A DNA stretch of 53,708 bases from Zhongshania aliphaticivorans. GTDB lineage: Bacteria > Pseudomonadota > Gammaproteobacteria > Pseudomonadales > Spongiibacteraceae. A program made the position numbers and the translations under genes. Shown here in pieces: positions 15,639 through 25,381 of this stretch. The notes below the pieces were generated by a model. It did not search any database, was not told the origin of the DNA, and saw only the letters and a program-made list of their open reading frames with translations. Location of the stretch: NCBI RefSeq assembly GCF_902705855.1, contig NZ_CACSIJ010000011.1, forward strand, positions 435,127 to 488,834. The letters run 5' to 3'. Each line of letters begins with the position of its first letter. Position 1 is the stretch's first letter.

Positions 15639-16280
15639 CTAAACGTAATAGGTGCTGCCGGTCATGACTTTAGACATGAGACTCATGGCTTTTTTTACCG
15701 GACTTGGAAAAACCTGACCGCCTGCCTCTATCGCTTTGCTGGCGTGCTCCGCTTCGTCTTCTAACATTTGTTGCAAAATAGCTCGTGACTTTTCGTCATC
15801 GGCGGGGAGTGTTTGCAAATGTTCGCGTAGGTGTTCGCATACCTGATCTTCGGTCGCGGCGACAAAGCCAAGGCTGATCCGGTCACTGATTGCGCCAGCC
15901 GCTGCACCAATGGCAAATGAGGCGGCGTAAAAAAGCGGGTTTAGATGGCTGGTATGACTGTCTAGTTCTTTTAGGCGCTGCTCACACCAGGCTAGATGAT
16001 CAATCTCCTCGTTCGCAGAGTGTTCCATTGCGGCTTTAACCTGGGCGTTTTTTGCGGTGAGCGCTTGGCCTTGATAAAGCGCCTGGGCACAGACTTCCCC
16101 CGTGTGGTTAATACGCATTAGACCTGCGGCGTGACGGCGTTGCTCATCAGCATTGAGCGAGCTGCTAATGTATTGGGCAGGGCTGTGACGCTGTGCTGTG
16201 CTGCTGCCTTTAACAAGGGTTTTTAGGCTGCGATCTGCTCCCATTAAGGCGCGGTCGAGCAGGGTGTATTCACGAGTCAT
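15639..16280 (-). CDS. coq7: 2-octaprenyl-3-methyl-6-methoxy-1,4-benzoquinol hydroxylase (Coq7)
   Basis: 213 residues from an ATG at 16280 with GGAGG eight bases upstream; a further ATG at 16295 is in frame but less well placed. Coq7 is a carboxylate-bridged diiron monooxygenase that hydroxylates demethoxyubiquinone. Its four-helix ligands are visible: [35 protein letters not shown] and [16 protein letters not shown] (Glu/His of ExxH motifs). Membrane-associated in ubiquinone synthesis. In Pseudomonas coq7 also lies near vfr and osmC, so the position is conserved. Upstream on the same strand, 40 bases away, is the hybrid kinase. Confidence 0.95.
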   Translation of the reverse strand: MTREYTLLDRALMGADRSLKTLVKGSSTAQRHSPAQYISSSLNADEQRRHAAGLMRINHTGEVCAQALYQGQALTAKNAQVKAAMEHSANEEIDHLAWCEQRLKELDSHTSHLNPLFYAASFAIGAAAGAISDRISLGFVAATEDQVCEHLREHLQTLPADDEKSRAILQQMLEDEAEHASKAIEAGGQVFPSPVKKAMSLMSKVMTGSTYYV

Positions 16281-16320
16281 GGCTTGATCCTCCATGCGCT
16301 ATTGTAAGGTATTTGGCTAC

Positions 16321-19119
16321 TCATGACTTGTTTTGCTGATAGCCCGTCCAGCGTTTGATGGCCTCGGCTAATTCCCATAGGCGAATTGGTTTTACCAAAT
16401 GTAAGTCCATGCCGGCGCGGAGATAGCTGTCGCGTTGCTCATCTAAGGCATTGGCGGTTAAGCCAATAATTGGCGTGCGCTCGCGCTCTTCTTCTTTTTC
16501 AAATTGACGGATTTGGCGGGTTGCTTCAGCACCGTCCATAATCGGCATTTCGATATCCATAATCACTACGTCAAAGCGTTTACGCATAAAGGTGTTGACG
16601 GCTTGCTGGCCATTTTCGACGTGATGGACGGTGATCCCCAGGCTCTTTAGCATGCGCGTTAGCACCTGGGCATTGGTTGGATTGTCCTCTGCGATCAAGC
16701 ATTGAAGTGACGATAATGTTAGCGCATCGGTGCGGTATTGGTCAGGGGTGTGAGTCACGGCATTGGCATCAAAGTGACATTCAGATAAAAGTGCGCTGCG
16801 CAGCGCGACGCCAGTCAGTGGTTTGCTTAAAATGCGGCGAACGCCGGCGTCGCGCAATTCATCGCGATCGAAGGTGATATTGGCGTGGGCCAGCAGTAAG
16901 CCGATGGGGGGTTGTTGTTGATCTTTGGTTTCGTCGTATATTCGCTTAGCTAATTTCAGGCCGCCGCCAGGCAGGGCATGATCTATAAGGATAATATCGA
17001 CGGGCGCATTGATGAGCGATTGATTGCGAACAGTGGCGATGGCGGCGTTGTCGCTGCTGGCGATAAAAACGGGCATACCCCAGTTACTGCATTGTTTGCT
17101 GACAACTTTGCAGAAGGTTTGGTTACTGTCGACCACCAGAAGCCGCTTATTGTTGAGTAGGCCGGTGCGAATTCGTAGAGTGTTATTGTCACTATTATTC
17201 GGCACGCCTAGTTGTAGTGTAAAACGCAGAGAGTGTAAGCCTTTGCCTGAGCTTCGAACCGCTGCATTGCCATTCATCAAGGTGATTAATTGTGATGCGA
17301 TGGCGAGCCGAGTGTTGATGATGCCGCCTTCTTCAGACACAGAGCCATTAATGGCTTGTTTTTCAAGGTTACTGAAGGGTTTACCGCGATGGCTGACTTC
17401 GAAATTGAGCAAGCCTTGATTGATGTCTGACGGGGAGACGTTCAACAGAATATAACCCGATTCGAAATGCTCAAAGGCGTTGTTCATAACGTGGGTTAGC
17501 AATTGGCGAATACGGGATGGGTCGCCGATGAGTTTTTCACTGACCTCACTGTCGATATCGCAAATAAGTTCTAGTGCTTGTTCGGCTGCAATATTGCGGA
17601 AGCTGGAAACAGACTCGTCGATAATTTCTGGCAGATTTATTAGCTCGTTGCGCAGTTCAATGTCGTTTTCATTGAAGCGGGTAGCTTGGCTGGCTTCTTG
17701 TAGTAATTGCAAAAGTTCGTGGCCAGAACGCTGTAGGGTACGAATATGATCTTCTTGGCTGGCGGTGAGTCGGGTGTCTTGGAGTAACTCGCTAACACCG
17801 AGCATGGCGCTCATGGGTGTTCTAATGTCGTGGGTAATGCGCGCCAAGATATCTGTTTTAGCGCGATTTACCGCCCCTAAAATAGCTATGCGTTGTTCGT
17901 CTTGGTTTTGTTTGCGCTGGCGAATAGTTTGCCGCGCAATTAATAGGGCGGTATGGGTGGTGCAGATGGTCGTAGCGAGCAGCAGCAAGATGATATTGGC
18001 GATGCTTGTGGTGATCAGGCTTAGGGAATAGCCGACCACGGTTAATATGACAATTAGCGCGAGTGCTGTGCGGGCGACCATATAGTAGAAAAGTAATCTG
18101 CTATAGGTTTGTAAAAAGCCATTGAGTCCGATGAATAGCAGAATGAGCGAGTTAAAAGGAATGATTAGATTGATGGTGATTGCCGCAATTTCTGCGCCTG
18201 CGATCACACTAATTACAACGGCGATGATATTGGCGATAGCCGTTAGGTGAATAACTTTAGGTCCGTGACCGGGGTTGCTGATTGGGAAAATTGGAAAACG
18301 CAGGGCGTAAATTAAATCGATAATGGATATCGCTAAAATAATACATATCAGGCTGTAGCCGTCCCAGGGGGGCAATAAGCCCTGTGGTGAACCAATGTAA
18401 CCCCATGCAATGCTTTGGCTACAAATAATGAGGAACGCGAAACCGGCGGTGGCAAGAAAAAGTGAGTCGGAGTGCAGTGAGGCGCTGATCAGGCTGTAAA
18501 TACACAGAAGACCGAGCACTCCCCAAAAGATAGAGTTACTAAATTCGCGTTGACTTACTTCTCCGAGAAAGCTGGTGTAATTGTGTAGCGTCAATTCCAA
18601 TTGGCGATCGAAGGGGTATTCTAGAGCGAGATAATACGTGCTGGTGGTATTAGCGTGAACGGGGATTGAAAATAGCGTTTCGTTGCGTATTAGCTCAGTG
18701 GTGACCATTGGCGCAATTTGTCGCCCTGACTGGGTAAATAGCTGCGCTGTATTTAGGTCTATCGGCATGATTTGCAGCAACTGCTGGGTGATTTCACTGC
18801 TGGTATTGCTTAGCTTAAAGCGAAACCAATATCGGCCAATTGTGTGAGATAAATTGAAATCGCCGCTTTCTGCAGGGCGAAATTGGCGTTCCAGCGCTGG
18901 CGCTAAAATATCGTCAATGCGATAGAGTTTGTCGGTATCTTCGATTATGTCACTGAAATTTTCGAGCGAGATACTGCTTTGCTGCGAATTCAGCGTTAAG
19001 GCCGGGGCTGCGTGTACGGCTGCCGTTAGCAATAGCAATACCGTACACAGCAGATAGTTGACCAAGCGTTTATTCTCGGGCAATGGCGCGGTAAGCAATG
19101 TCAGTGCGGTAGAAGGCAT
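16321..19119 (-). CDS. retS: RetS-like 7TMR-DISM hybrid sensor histidine kinase
   Basis: 932 residues (P. aeruginosa RetS 942). Order: signal-like hydrophobic N-terminus, periplasmic 7TMR-DISMED2 sensory domain (about 45-190), seven membrane segments (about 195-400), HisKA with ITHDIRTPMSAMLG (His at about 430), an ATPase-like domain, REC1 (ILIDHALPGG, Asp about 713) and REC2 (VIMDIEMPIMDG, Asp about 854). His and Asp positions and its place after purD match RetS, which in Pseudomonas inhibits GacS and raises RsmY/RsmZ-repressed traits. The ATPase G-boxes look degenerate (VSHRGKP, EEGGIINTRLAI). The start overlaps purD by 50 bases; a TTG start at about 19065 would avoid this. Confidence 0.85.
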   Translation of the reverse strand: MPSTALTLLTAPLPENKRLVNYLLCTVLLLLTAAVHAAPALTLNSQQSSISLENFSDIIEDTDKLYRIDDILAPALERQFRPAESGDFNLSHTIGRYWFRFKLSNTSSEITQQLLQIMPIDLNTAQLFTQSGRQIAPMVTTELIRNETLFSIPVHANTTSTYYLALEYPFDRQLELTLHNYTSFLGEVSQREFSNSIFWGVLGLLCIYSLISASLHSDSLFLATAGFAFLIICSQSIAWGYIGSPQGLLPPWDGYSLICIILAISIIDLIYALRFPIFPISNPGHGPKVIHLTAIANIIAVVISVIAGAEIAAITINLIIPFNSLILLFIGLNGFLQTYSRLLFYYMVARTALALIVILTVVGYSLSLITTSIANIILLLLATTICTTHTALLIARQTIRQRKQNQDEQRIAILGAVNRAKTDILARITHDIRTPMSAMLGVSELLQDTRLTASQEDHIRTLQRSGHELLQLLQEASQATRFNENDIELRNELINLPEIIDESVSSFRNIAAEQALELICDIDSEVSEKLIGDPSRIRQLLTHVMNNAFEHFESGYILLNVSPSDINQGLLNFEVSHRGKPFSNLEKQAINGSVSEEGGIINTRLAIASQLITLMNGNAAVRSSGKGLHSLRFTLQLGVPNNSDNNTLRIRTGLLNNKRLLVVDSNQTFCKVVSKQCSNWGMPVFIASSDNAAIATVRNQSLINAPVDIILIDHALPGGGLKLAKRIYDETKDQQQPPIGLLLAHANITFDRDELRDAGVRRILSKPLTGVALRSALLSECHFDANAVTHTPDQYRTDALTLSSLQCLIAEDNPTNAQVLTRMLKSLGITVHHVENGQQAVNTFMRKRFDVVIMDIEMPIMDGAEATRQIRQFEKEEERERTPIIGLTANALDEQRDSYLRAGMDLHLVKPIRLWELAEAIKRWTGYQQNKS

Positions 19120-20347
19120 CTTTCCACTTTATCTGCTTCGCAATTGAATAGGCAAGCTGTTGAGCGGCGCTCACGGTGTCGCCCATGGCGGTGGCGCATA
19201 GTACGCGACCGCCATTGGTGACTAAATTGCCATTGTCCAATTGAGTGCCGGCGTGAAAAACCTTGCCATCGGCGTCGCCGTCTGGAATGCCGGTGATGAC
19301 ATCGCCCTTGTTGTAAGAGCTAGGATAGCCGCCAGCGGCCAGTACTACACCTACCGCTGGGCGCGGATCCCATTTGGCGTCAATGCCGTCAAGTTTGCCG
19401 TCTAATGCCGAGAGGCATAGTGCGACCAAATCTGATTGCAAACGCAACATAATGGGTTGAGTTTCTGGATCGCCAAAGCGGCAGTTGTATTCAATAACTT
19501 TAGGTTCGCCGTCGGCATTAATCATAAGGCCAGCATAGAGGAAGCCTGTGTAGCGGTTGCCTTCACTGGCCATGCCTTGCACGGTGGGAATAATGACCTC
19601 GTCCATAATCCGCTGATGGATTGCTGGGGTGACCACGGGGGCGGGGGAGTATGCACCCATGCCGCCGGTGTTGGGGCCGGTATCGCCGTCGCCAACGCGT
19701 TTGTGATCTTGGCTGGTGGCCATGGGCAGAATATTCTCGCCGTCGACCATTACGATAAAGCTGGCTTCTTCGCCTTCTAAAAACTCTTCGATAACAACAC
19801 GGCAGCCAGCGTCGCCAAAGGCATTGCCAGACAGCATGTCGCGCACGGCGTCTTCGGCTTGCTCAAGGGTTTCAGCAACAATCACACCCTTGCCTGCAGC
19901 GAGGCCGTCGGCTTTAACGACGATGGGCGCGCCTTGCTCGCGCAGGTAGGCGAGGGCAGGTTCAAGTTCGGTGAAGTTTTGGTAGCTGCCGGTGGGAATG
20001 TTGTGGCGAGCCAGAAAATCTTTGGTAAAGGCTTTGGAGCCTTCGAGTTGCGCTGCTCCGCTGGTGGGGCCAAAGCAGGGCAAATTGCGTTCGTTAAAGT
20101 AGTTAACAACACCTTCTACCAAAGGCGCTTCTGGGCCAACGATGGTGAGGCCGACGTTATTGGTCTGCGCAAAATTCGCTAAGGCGGCGAAATCGTTGAT
20201 GGCGATGGCGACGTTTTCAATGCCGGAATCGAGTGCAGTGCCGGCATTGCCGGGGGCAACAAAGACGGTGTCAACTTGGGTGGATTGGGCGGCTTTCCAT
20301 GCAAGGGCGTGTTCGCGGCCGCCGTTGCCAATAATAAGAATATTCAT
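19070..20347 (-). CDS. purD: Phosphoribosylamine--glycine ligase
   Basis: 425 residues from ATG at 20347 (MNILIIGNGGREHALAWK, the classic N-terminus); upstream in-frame codons are not used by family logic. PurD ligates glycine to phosphoribosylamine with ATP in purine synthesis. ATP-grasp landmarks: PIVVKADGLAAGKGVIVAET, GCRVVIEEFLEGEEASFIVMVDG, GDGDTGPNTGGMGAYSPAPV and VIEYNCRFGDPETQPIMLRL. Its 3' end is overlapped by the retS-like gene. The gap to purH is 160 bases because repeat copy C lies between them. Confidence 0.97.
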   Translation of the reverse strand: MNILIIGNGGREHALAWKAAQSTQVDTVFVAPGNAGTALDSGIENVAIAINDFAALANFAQTNNVGLTIVGPEAPLVEGVVNYFNERNLPCFGPTSGAAQLEGSKAFTKDFLARHNIPTGSYQNFTELEPALAYLREQGAPIVVKADGLAAGKGVIVAETLEQAEDAVRDMLSGNAFGDAGCRVVIEEFLEGEEASFIVMVDGENILPMATSQDHKRVGDGDTGPNTGGMGAYSPAPVVTPAIHQRIMDEVIIPTVQGMASEGNRYTGFLYAGLMINADGEPKVIEYNCRFGDPETQPIMLRLQSDLVALCLSALDGKLDGIDAKWDPRPAVGVVLAAGGYPSSYNKGDVITGIPDGDADGKVFHAGTQLDNGNLVTNGGRVLCATAMGDTVSAAQQLAYSIAKQIKWKDAFYRTDIAYRAIARE

Positions 20348-20405
20348 TACGTTGTTGTTCCGTTGGTACGGGTTTACAGCCCGCACGCTGAGTTTGTTTA
20401 TTTTG

Positions 20406-20495
20406 GTCGGGCGTCAGACGTCGGAAGTCTGGTGTAAAAGCAGGACAGCTTTGCCGCCTGCTATATAATCTTTTTACGTCGGACGTCCGACGCCC
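20406..20495. repeat. Intergenic inverted repeat copy C, between purH and purD
   Basis: Left end GTCGGGCGTCAGACGTCGGA (from 20406) and right end ACGTCGGACGTCCGACGCCC (20476-20495) are imperfect inverted copies. An inner AGCAGG/CCTGCT hairpin (20439-20460) sits between. Left end matches copy B at GTCGGGCGTCnGACGT, right end matches B at TTTTACGTCRGACRTCCGAC. It lies inside a transcription unit. Confidence 0.8.
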
Positions 20496-20507
20496 AGCGC
20501 AAGTCTT

Positions 20508-22088
20508 TTAATGTCTAAAGTGACGCATGCCGGTAAAGGCCATCGCGATACCGTGCTCGTCGGCTGCGGCAATCACTTCGTCGTCGCGGATCGAGCCGCC
20601 GGGCTGGATAACGCAGCTAATGCCGTTGGCGGCGGCGTTGTCCAATCCGTCGCGGAAGGGGAAGAAGGCATCAGATGCCATTACTGCGCCCTTCACTGTT
20701 AGGCCGGCGTGTTCAGCTTTAATAGCGGCGATACGGGCCGAGTTCACGCGGCTCATTTGGCCGGCGCCGACACCAATGGTTTGACGATTTTTGGCGTAGA
20801 CGATGGCGTTTGATTTGACGAATTTGGCAACCTTCCACGCAAAGATCATGTCGTGAATTTCGCTTTCTTCTGGCTGGCGCTTGGTCACAATTTTTAGATC
20901 GTCAGCGCCGATCATGCCTAAGTCGCGGTCTTGTACGAGCAGGCCACCATTAACGCGTTTGTAGTCGAACGCTGGGTTGTTGGCGCCCCATTGTCCACAG
21001 GTAAGCAGGCGAAGATTTTTCTTTTCTGCCACGATGGCGGCCGCTTCTTCGCTCACGCTAGGGGCAATGATGACCTCAACAAATTGACGGTCACAAATCG
21101 CTTTTGCGGTGGCTGCGTCGAGCTCGCGGTTAAAGGCGATAATGCCGCCAAAGGCAGATTCGGGGTCGGTGGCAAAGGCTAAGTCATAGGCTTCGCTAAT
21201 GCCGTTTAAGGACACTGCGACACCGCAAGGGTTGGCATGTTTAACGATGACGCAAGCGGGCTTAACAAAGGACTTAACGCATTCTAGTGCGGCGTCAGTG
21301 TCGGCAATATTGTTGTACGACAGCGCCTTACCTTGCAGCTGGGTTGAGGTTGCCACTGAGGCTTCGCTGGGGTGGCGTTCAACATAAAACGCTGAGTCTT
21401 GGTGAGGGTTTTCACCGTAGCGCATATCTTGAGCTTTAATAAATTGGCTATTAAAGGTACGCGGGAATTTCTCGGTGCCGCCGGGAACCAAGCGACCAAA
21501 ATAGTTGGCGATCATGCCGTCGTAAGCCGCGGTGTGCTCATAGGCCTTTATGGCCAGATCAAAGCGGGTGGCGTGAGTTGTGCAACCGCTGTTGGCGCGC
21601 AGTTCGTCAAGAATGATTTTATAGTCGCTGGCGTTAACCACAATGGCTACGTCGCGATGGTTTTTAGCCGCAGCGCGAACCATGGTGGGGCCGCCAATGT
21701 CGATATTCTCAACGGCGTCTTCTAGGGTGCAACCGGGTTTAGACACGGTGGCTTCGAAGGGGTAAAGGTTGACGACAACCATGTCGATGGCGTCGATACC
21801 GTGCTCACTCATTATGGCGTCATCAACACCGCGACGACCTAAAATACCGCCGTGTACTTTGGGGTGTAGGGTTTTAACGCGGCCGTCCATCATTTCGGGG
21901 AAGCCGGTGTAATCTGATACTTCGGTGACGGCTATATCATTTTGATTCAGCAGACCATAGGTGCCGCCGGTTGAGAGCAGTTCGATACCCATTTTCGTGA
22001 GTTCGCGGGCGAAATCGACGATGCCGGATTTATCTGAAACGCTGATAAGGGCGCGTTTAACGGGGCGGGCCTGGTTGTCTGTAGTCAT
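20508..22088 (-). CDS. purH: Bifunctional AICAR transformylase / IMP cyclohydrolase
   Basis: 526 residues, usual length. The N-terminal IMP cyclohydrolase (MGS-like) domain has [32 protein letters not shown] and [23 protein letters not shown]. The C-terminal formyltransferase has [44 protein letters not shown] and [17 protein letters not shown]. Performs the last two steps to IMP. Upstream is fis after 59 bases on the same strand; downstream purD after 160 bases (repeat C). No purine riboswitch is seen in these gaps. Confidence 0.98.
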   Translation of the reverse strand: MTTDNQARPVKRALISVSDKSGIVDFARELTKMGIELLSTGGTYGLLNQNDIAVTEVSDYTGFPEMMDGRVKTLHPKVHGGILGRRGVDDAIMSEHGIDAIDMVVVNLYPFEATVSKPGCTLEDAVENIDIGGPTMVRAAAKNHRDVAIVVNASDYKIILDELRANSGCTTHATRFDLAIKAYEHTAAYDGMIANYFGRLVPGGTEKFPRTFNSQFIKAQDMRYGENPHQDSAFYVERHPSEASVATSTQLQGKALSYNNIADTDAALECVKSFVKPACVIVKHANPCGVAVSLNGISEAYDLAFATDPESAFGGIIAFNRELDAATAKAICDRQFVEVIIAPSVSEEAAAIVAEKKNLRLLTCGQWGANNPAFDYKRVNGGLLVQDRDLGMIGADDLKIVTKRQPEESEIHDMIFAWKVAKFVKSNAIVYAKNRQTIGVGAGQMSRVNSARIAAIKAEHAGLTVKGAVMASDAFFPFRDGLDNAAANGISCVIQPGGSIRDDEVIAAADEHGIAMAFTGMRHFRH

Positions 22089-22147
22089 GCCGAGTGGGTC
22101 ACCTTGAGTTTAAAAAACGTCGAACGAGAAGCGGTTTAGAGCAGTAA

Positions 22148-22459
22148 TTAGAGTAAATCGTATTGCTTAAGTTTTTTACGCAGTGTGCCGCGATTTAAGC
22201 CCAGCATTTGTGATGCGCGGGTTTGGTTGTTACGGGTGTAGCGCATCACTTCTTCTAGCAATGGCGCTTCCACTTCCGACAACACCATATTGTAGACGTC
22301 GCAGACGTCTTGGCCGTCGAGGGTGGCAAGATAATTATTAAGGGCAATCGCGACACTGTCGCGCAGGGTTTTGGCTTTGCTAATGTCGTCGTTGGCGGCA
22401 GTCGTCGAGGCAGAGGTGGCTTCGGCGACTGGGGCGGTTTCTATGCTGGTCAAATTCAT
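22148..22459 (-). CDS. fis: DNA-binding protein Fis
   Basis: 103 residues. The C-terminal helix-turn-helix [26 protein letters not shown] is near-identical in pattern to Fis throughout Gammaproteobacteria; the N-terminal 30 residues (Ala/Thr rich) are less conserved. Fis is a nucleoid protein that bends DNA and activates stable RNA promoters. Start overlaps dusB stop by four bases (ATGA), the normal dusB-fis operon arrangement. The next gene on the strand is purH, as in Pseudomonas. Confidence 0.97.
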   Translation of the reverse strand: MNLTSIETAPVAEATSASTTAANDDISKAKTLRDSVAIALNNYLATLDGQDVCDVYNMVLSEVEAPLLEEVMRYTRNNQTRASQMLGLNRGTLRKKLKQYDLL

Positions 22460-23451
22460 GCTGCTGCTTCCTGTAGGTTTTGTTCGTGCTGTTCAAAGTA
22501 GCGATGTACAGCATCTTGTTGTGCACTGGCTGACTCAAGGCGGTTGAATAGGCCGCGAAAACCAGTGGAGGGGTCGAACTCCTGCAAATACCATGCACAG
22601 TGTTTACGTGCGATACGCAGTCCTTGTTGTTCACCGTAAAAACGGTAAAGGGCGCTGAGATGGCTCAGCAATACCTGCTTTATTTCTGCTGGCGTCGCTG
22701 GGGCGGCTAGCACACCTGTGGCCAAATACGCGTTGATCTCGCGGAATAGCCAGGGCTTGCCCTGCGCACCTCGGCCTATCATTACGCCATCGGCACCGGT
22801 GTAATCCAATATTTGCTTGGCTTGTTGCGCCGAGCAAATATCGCCATTGGCAAATACCGGAATATCGATGGCCTGTTTTATCGCTGCAATAGTGTCATAT
22901 TCGGCATGGCCTAAATAACGACACTCACGGGTTCTACCGTGCACTGCCAGTGAGCGAATGCCGCAATCTTGGGCAAGTTTGGCAATGTAGATTCCGTTGC
23001 GTTGGTCGCGCGACCAGCCCGTACGAATTTTTAAGGTAACGGGTATGTCTACCGCCGCGACCACGGCACTCACAATCTCTTTTACTAGTTCAGGCTCTTT
23101 TAAAAGGGCAGAACCAGCGGCCTTTTTACAGACCTTTTTCGCTGGGCAGCCCATGTTGATGTCGATAATGTCGGCACCCATGTCTGCGCAGCGTCTTGCC
23201 GCGTCTGCCATCATTAGCGGCTCCGCCCCCGCAATTTGTACTGCGCGGGGTGTGTTGTCGTCATGGGCTAGGCGCAAAGAGCTTTTGCGGGTATCCCATA
23301 GCGTGGCGTCGCTAATCACCATTTCCGACACAGTTAATCCGGCGCCGAACTCGCGGCATAAGCGGCGAAACGGCAGATCAGTAATGCCTGCCATTGGCGC
23401 TAATACGGCACGGGCAGGAAGCTTGTGAGGACCAATCTGGATCATCGCCAT
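22456..23451 (-). CDS. dusB: tRNA-dihydrouridine synthase B
   Basis: 331 residues. FMN-dependent enzyme that reduces uridine to dihydrouridine in tRNA D loops. Motifs: [42 protein letters not shown] (catalytic Cys at CPAKKVCKK), [34 protein letters not shown] and [16 protein letters not shown]. It is the first gene of the classical dusB-fis pair and overlaps fis by four bases. Upstream 116 bases separate it from the DUF3426 gene. Confidence 0.97.
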   Translation of the reverse strand: MAMIQIGPHKLPARAVLAPMAGITDLPFRRLCREFGAGLTVSEMVISDATLWDTRKSSLRLAHDDNTPRAVQIAGAEPLMMADAARRCADMGADIIDINMGCPAKKVCKKAAGSALLKEPELVKEIVSAVVAAVDIPVTLKIRTGWSRDQRNGIYIAKLAQDCGIRSLAVHGRTRECRYLGHAEYDTIAAIKQAIDIPVFANGDICSAQQAKQILDYTGADGVMIGRGAQGKPWLFREINAYLATGVLAAPATPAEIKQVLLSHLSALYRFYGEQQGLRIARKHCAWYLQEFDPSTGFRGLFNRLESASAQQDAVHRYFEQHEQNLQEAAA

Positions 23452-23567
23452 GCCCTGTAAAGGGAAAATAACCGTGGGAAAACAGGGCAGCTATGATACT
23501 CGTTCAAAGACTTCACCGGAAGTCTTGCGCTCAGAAAATAACCAATTTTGAGTGCAAAAAATACGCT

Positions 23568-24392
23568 TTACTGCGTCACTTTTAACTGGTAGTTCACCGC
23601 GTTAAGACCTGGGTGGATGATTTCTAACGCGATGTGAACGGGTTGCTGGCTGGCTAGCATGGTGTGTTGGCTTAATTCGCCGGAGAGGTATTCTGAGGGG
23701 GTGAATATGCGCTTGGCGATAGTGTTGTCTTTTATATCGCTGAAGCGGAGTTCGAGTTTGGGGAAGGGGGCGCTGTCAGCACCACGGTTTAATAAAATGG
23801 TGTCAATTTGTAGGGCGTCGCTATTGGATGGGTGTTTGCGAACAACTAACTTGGTGCTCACGATGTCGTTAGTGGCCTGCTGCTGGTTTGGTGCATCTTC
23901 ACAGAGTAAGGGGTGCAGGGGGCAAAGTTTACGTAGTTCGTCGCCAATGGGGCTGGCAAATAATGCTGCTTTTTGCCACAGCGCAAGTTGGGCGATAAGA
24001 ACCAACAAGGCAAGAGTGTTGGCGAAGAGCCAAAACCATTGTATGGGCCGGCGGCGGGGAAGGTGGTGTTCAAAGTCGTGATTGACGGTGCTTAGGCCGG
24101 CCAATAAATCTGGCTCGGGTGGTTTGCCCTGAAGTGAGTCTTCGTCGCCGTTATGGCTGTTCTCGATTTCGGTTTGTACTGGTGGTTCATGCTTGGTGTT
24201 GGTGGTGTTATCGTCAATCTCTGTCAGTAGAATCGAGGCCTTGGTGTGCTCGTCTATGCCATTGAAGATGCTCATGCATACGCTGCACCTCACTAAGCCG
24301 TCGGCGAGTAATAGCTGTTCCGCTTTTACTCTAAACCGAGTTTCACATTGTGGGCATTGAATGCTTTTTGCTGGGAGGTGTTCTGTATGCAT
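23568..24392 (-). CDS. Zinc-ribbon and DUF3426 domain membrane protein
   Basis: 274 residues. N-terminal MJ0042-type zinc ribbon CPQCETRFRVKAEQLLLADGLVRCSVCMSIFNG supplies four Cys. A linker rich in Glu, Asn and Thr follows; a single transmembrane helix (WFWLFANTLALLVLIAQLALW, about 138-158) precedes the DUF3426 domain in the periplasm (DIVSTKLVVRKHPSN onward). This gene lies between prmA and dusB in Pseudomonas also. Function unknown. The start is 17 bases after prmA. Confidence 0.9.
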   Translation of the reverse strand: MHTEHLPAKSIQCPQCETRFRVKAEQLLLADGLVRCSVCMSIFNGIDEHTKASILLTEIDDNTTNTKHEPPVQTEIENSHNGDEDSLQGKPPEPDLLAGLSTVNHDFEHHLPRRRPIQWFWLFANTLALLVLIAQLALWQKAALFASPIGDELRKLCPLHPLLCEDAPNQQQATNDIVSTKLVVRKHPSNSDALQIDTILLNRGADSAPFPKLELRFSDIKDNTIAKRIFTPSEYLSGELSQHTMLASQQPVHIALEIIHPGLNAVNYQLKVTQ

Positions 24393-24409
24393 TGGCGGAT
24401 GTCGTCGCT

Positions 24410-25297
24410 TTAACTATTGTTTCTACTGCCGGATATCCTAACCCATTCTTCTTTTGTGGTCAGGTTTAGCTCATCGAACCATTGGCTATAGCAGTTCATC
24501 AGTTCTTTGGCTTGGCTGTGTAATATACCCGATAGGCAGATTGGGCCGTTGGCACTTAGGGTGGCAGCAAGATTTGGTGCCAGTGAGATTAGTGGCCCAG
24601 CGAGGATGTTGGCAACCATAACGTCGCCGCGTAAGTCGCTGGGAAGCTGTTCTGGTAGTAGGCATTCAATACGGGTGTCGTCAATATTATTGCGATGGGC
24701 ATTGTCTCTGGTGGCGAGTAGCGCTTGTGGGTCATTATCAACCGCAATCACTTTTTTGGCGCCAAGTAGTAGCGCTGCAATGCCTAGAATTCCCGAACCG
24801 CAGCCGTAATCAATCACAGTAAGTCCGCTGAGATCTTGTTGGTCTAGCCACTGCATGCACAGCCATGTGGTTGGGTGGGTGCCGGTGCCGAAGGCGAGGC
24901 CGGGGTCGAGTAGTAAATTGACGGCCTTTGGGTCGACGGGTTCGCGCCAGCTGGGGCAAATCCACAGTCGATCGCCACACTGAATGGGATGGTAGCTGTC
25001 CATCCATTCTCGTATCCAGTCGCGGTCTTCTAATATTTCTATGCGAAGTGGCGGTAATTCTTGGCCGTAATGCCCCTGCAGTTCAGCGAGGGTGGTGGTC
25101 ATGTCGGTGTCGGCGGTGAACAGCCCTGTGACGCGGGTGTGTTGCCATACTGGGGTTTCACCTACGCCAGGTTCGTACACCGGTTGGTCGGCATTGTCTT
25201 CCATAGTGACTGCGGCGGCACCAATCTCTAATAGTGCGTCTTCTAAGGTAGATGCGGTGGCTGGGTCGGCGTCGAGTCGCAGTTGTAACCAGGTCAT
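24410..25297 (-). CDS. prmA: Ribosomal protein L11 methyltransferase
   Basis: 295 residues. Methylates L11 with S-adenosylmethionine. The methyltransferase core has DPGLAFGTGTHPTTWLCMQWL, then VIDYGCGSGILGIAALLLGAKKVIAVDNDPQAL (SAM loop, residues about 162-194) and VMVANILAGPLISLAPNL (motif IV, N-I-L). N-terminal ferredoxin-like domain is the substrate-recognition part. Same strand as accBC, beyond their terminator, so likely expressed from its own promoter together with DUF3426, dusB and fis. Confidence 0.96.
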   Translation of the reverse strand: MTWLQLRLDADPATASTLEDALLEIGAAAVTMEDNADQPVYEPGVGETPVWQHTRVTGLFTADTDMTTTLAELQGHYGQELPPLRIEILEDRDWIREWMDSYHPIQCGDRLWICPSWREPVDPKAVNLLLDPGLAFGTGTHPTTWLCMQWLDQQDLSGLTVIDYGCGSGILGIAALLLGAKKVIAVDNDPQALLATRDNAHRNNIDDTRIECLLPEQLPSDLRGDVMVANILAGPLISLAPNLAATLSANGPICLSGILHSQAKELMNCYSQWFDELNLTTKEEWVRISGSRNNS

Positions 25298-25325
25298 GGC
25301 GTGCTCTTTTGTGTAGTTGTCAGAA

Positions 25326-25358
25326 ATAAAAAAGGGGCCTATCCGAAAACAGGCCCCT
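25326..25358 (-). terminator. Rho-independent terminator of the accBC unit
   Basis: On the minus strand the stem AGGGGCCT / AGGCCCCT (25358-25351 and 25340-25333) with a 10-base loop is followed by a T-rich tract (the A run at 25326-25332). It lies 24 bases after the accC stop. Confidence 0.9.
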
Positions 25359-25381
25359 GATATGTTACAGACTTAGGCTGC

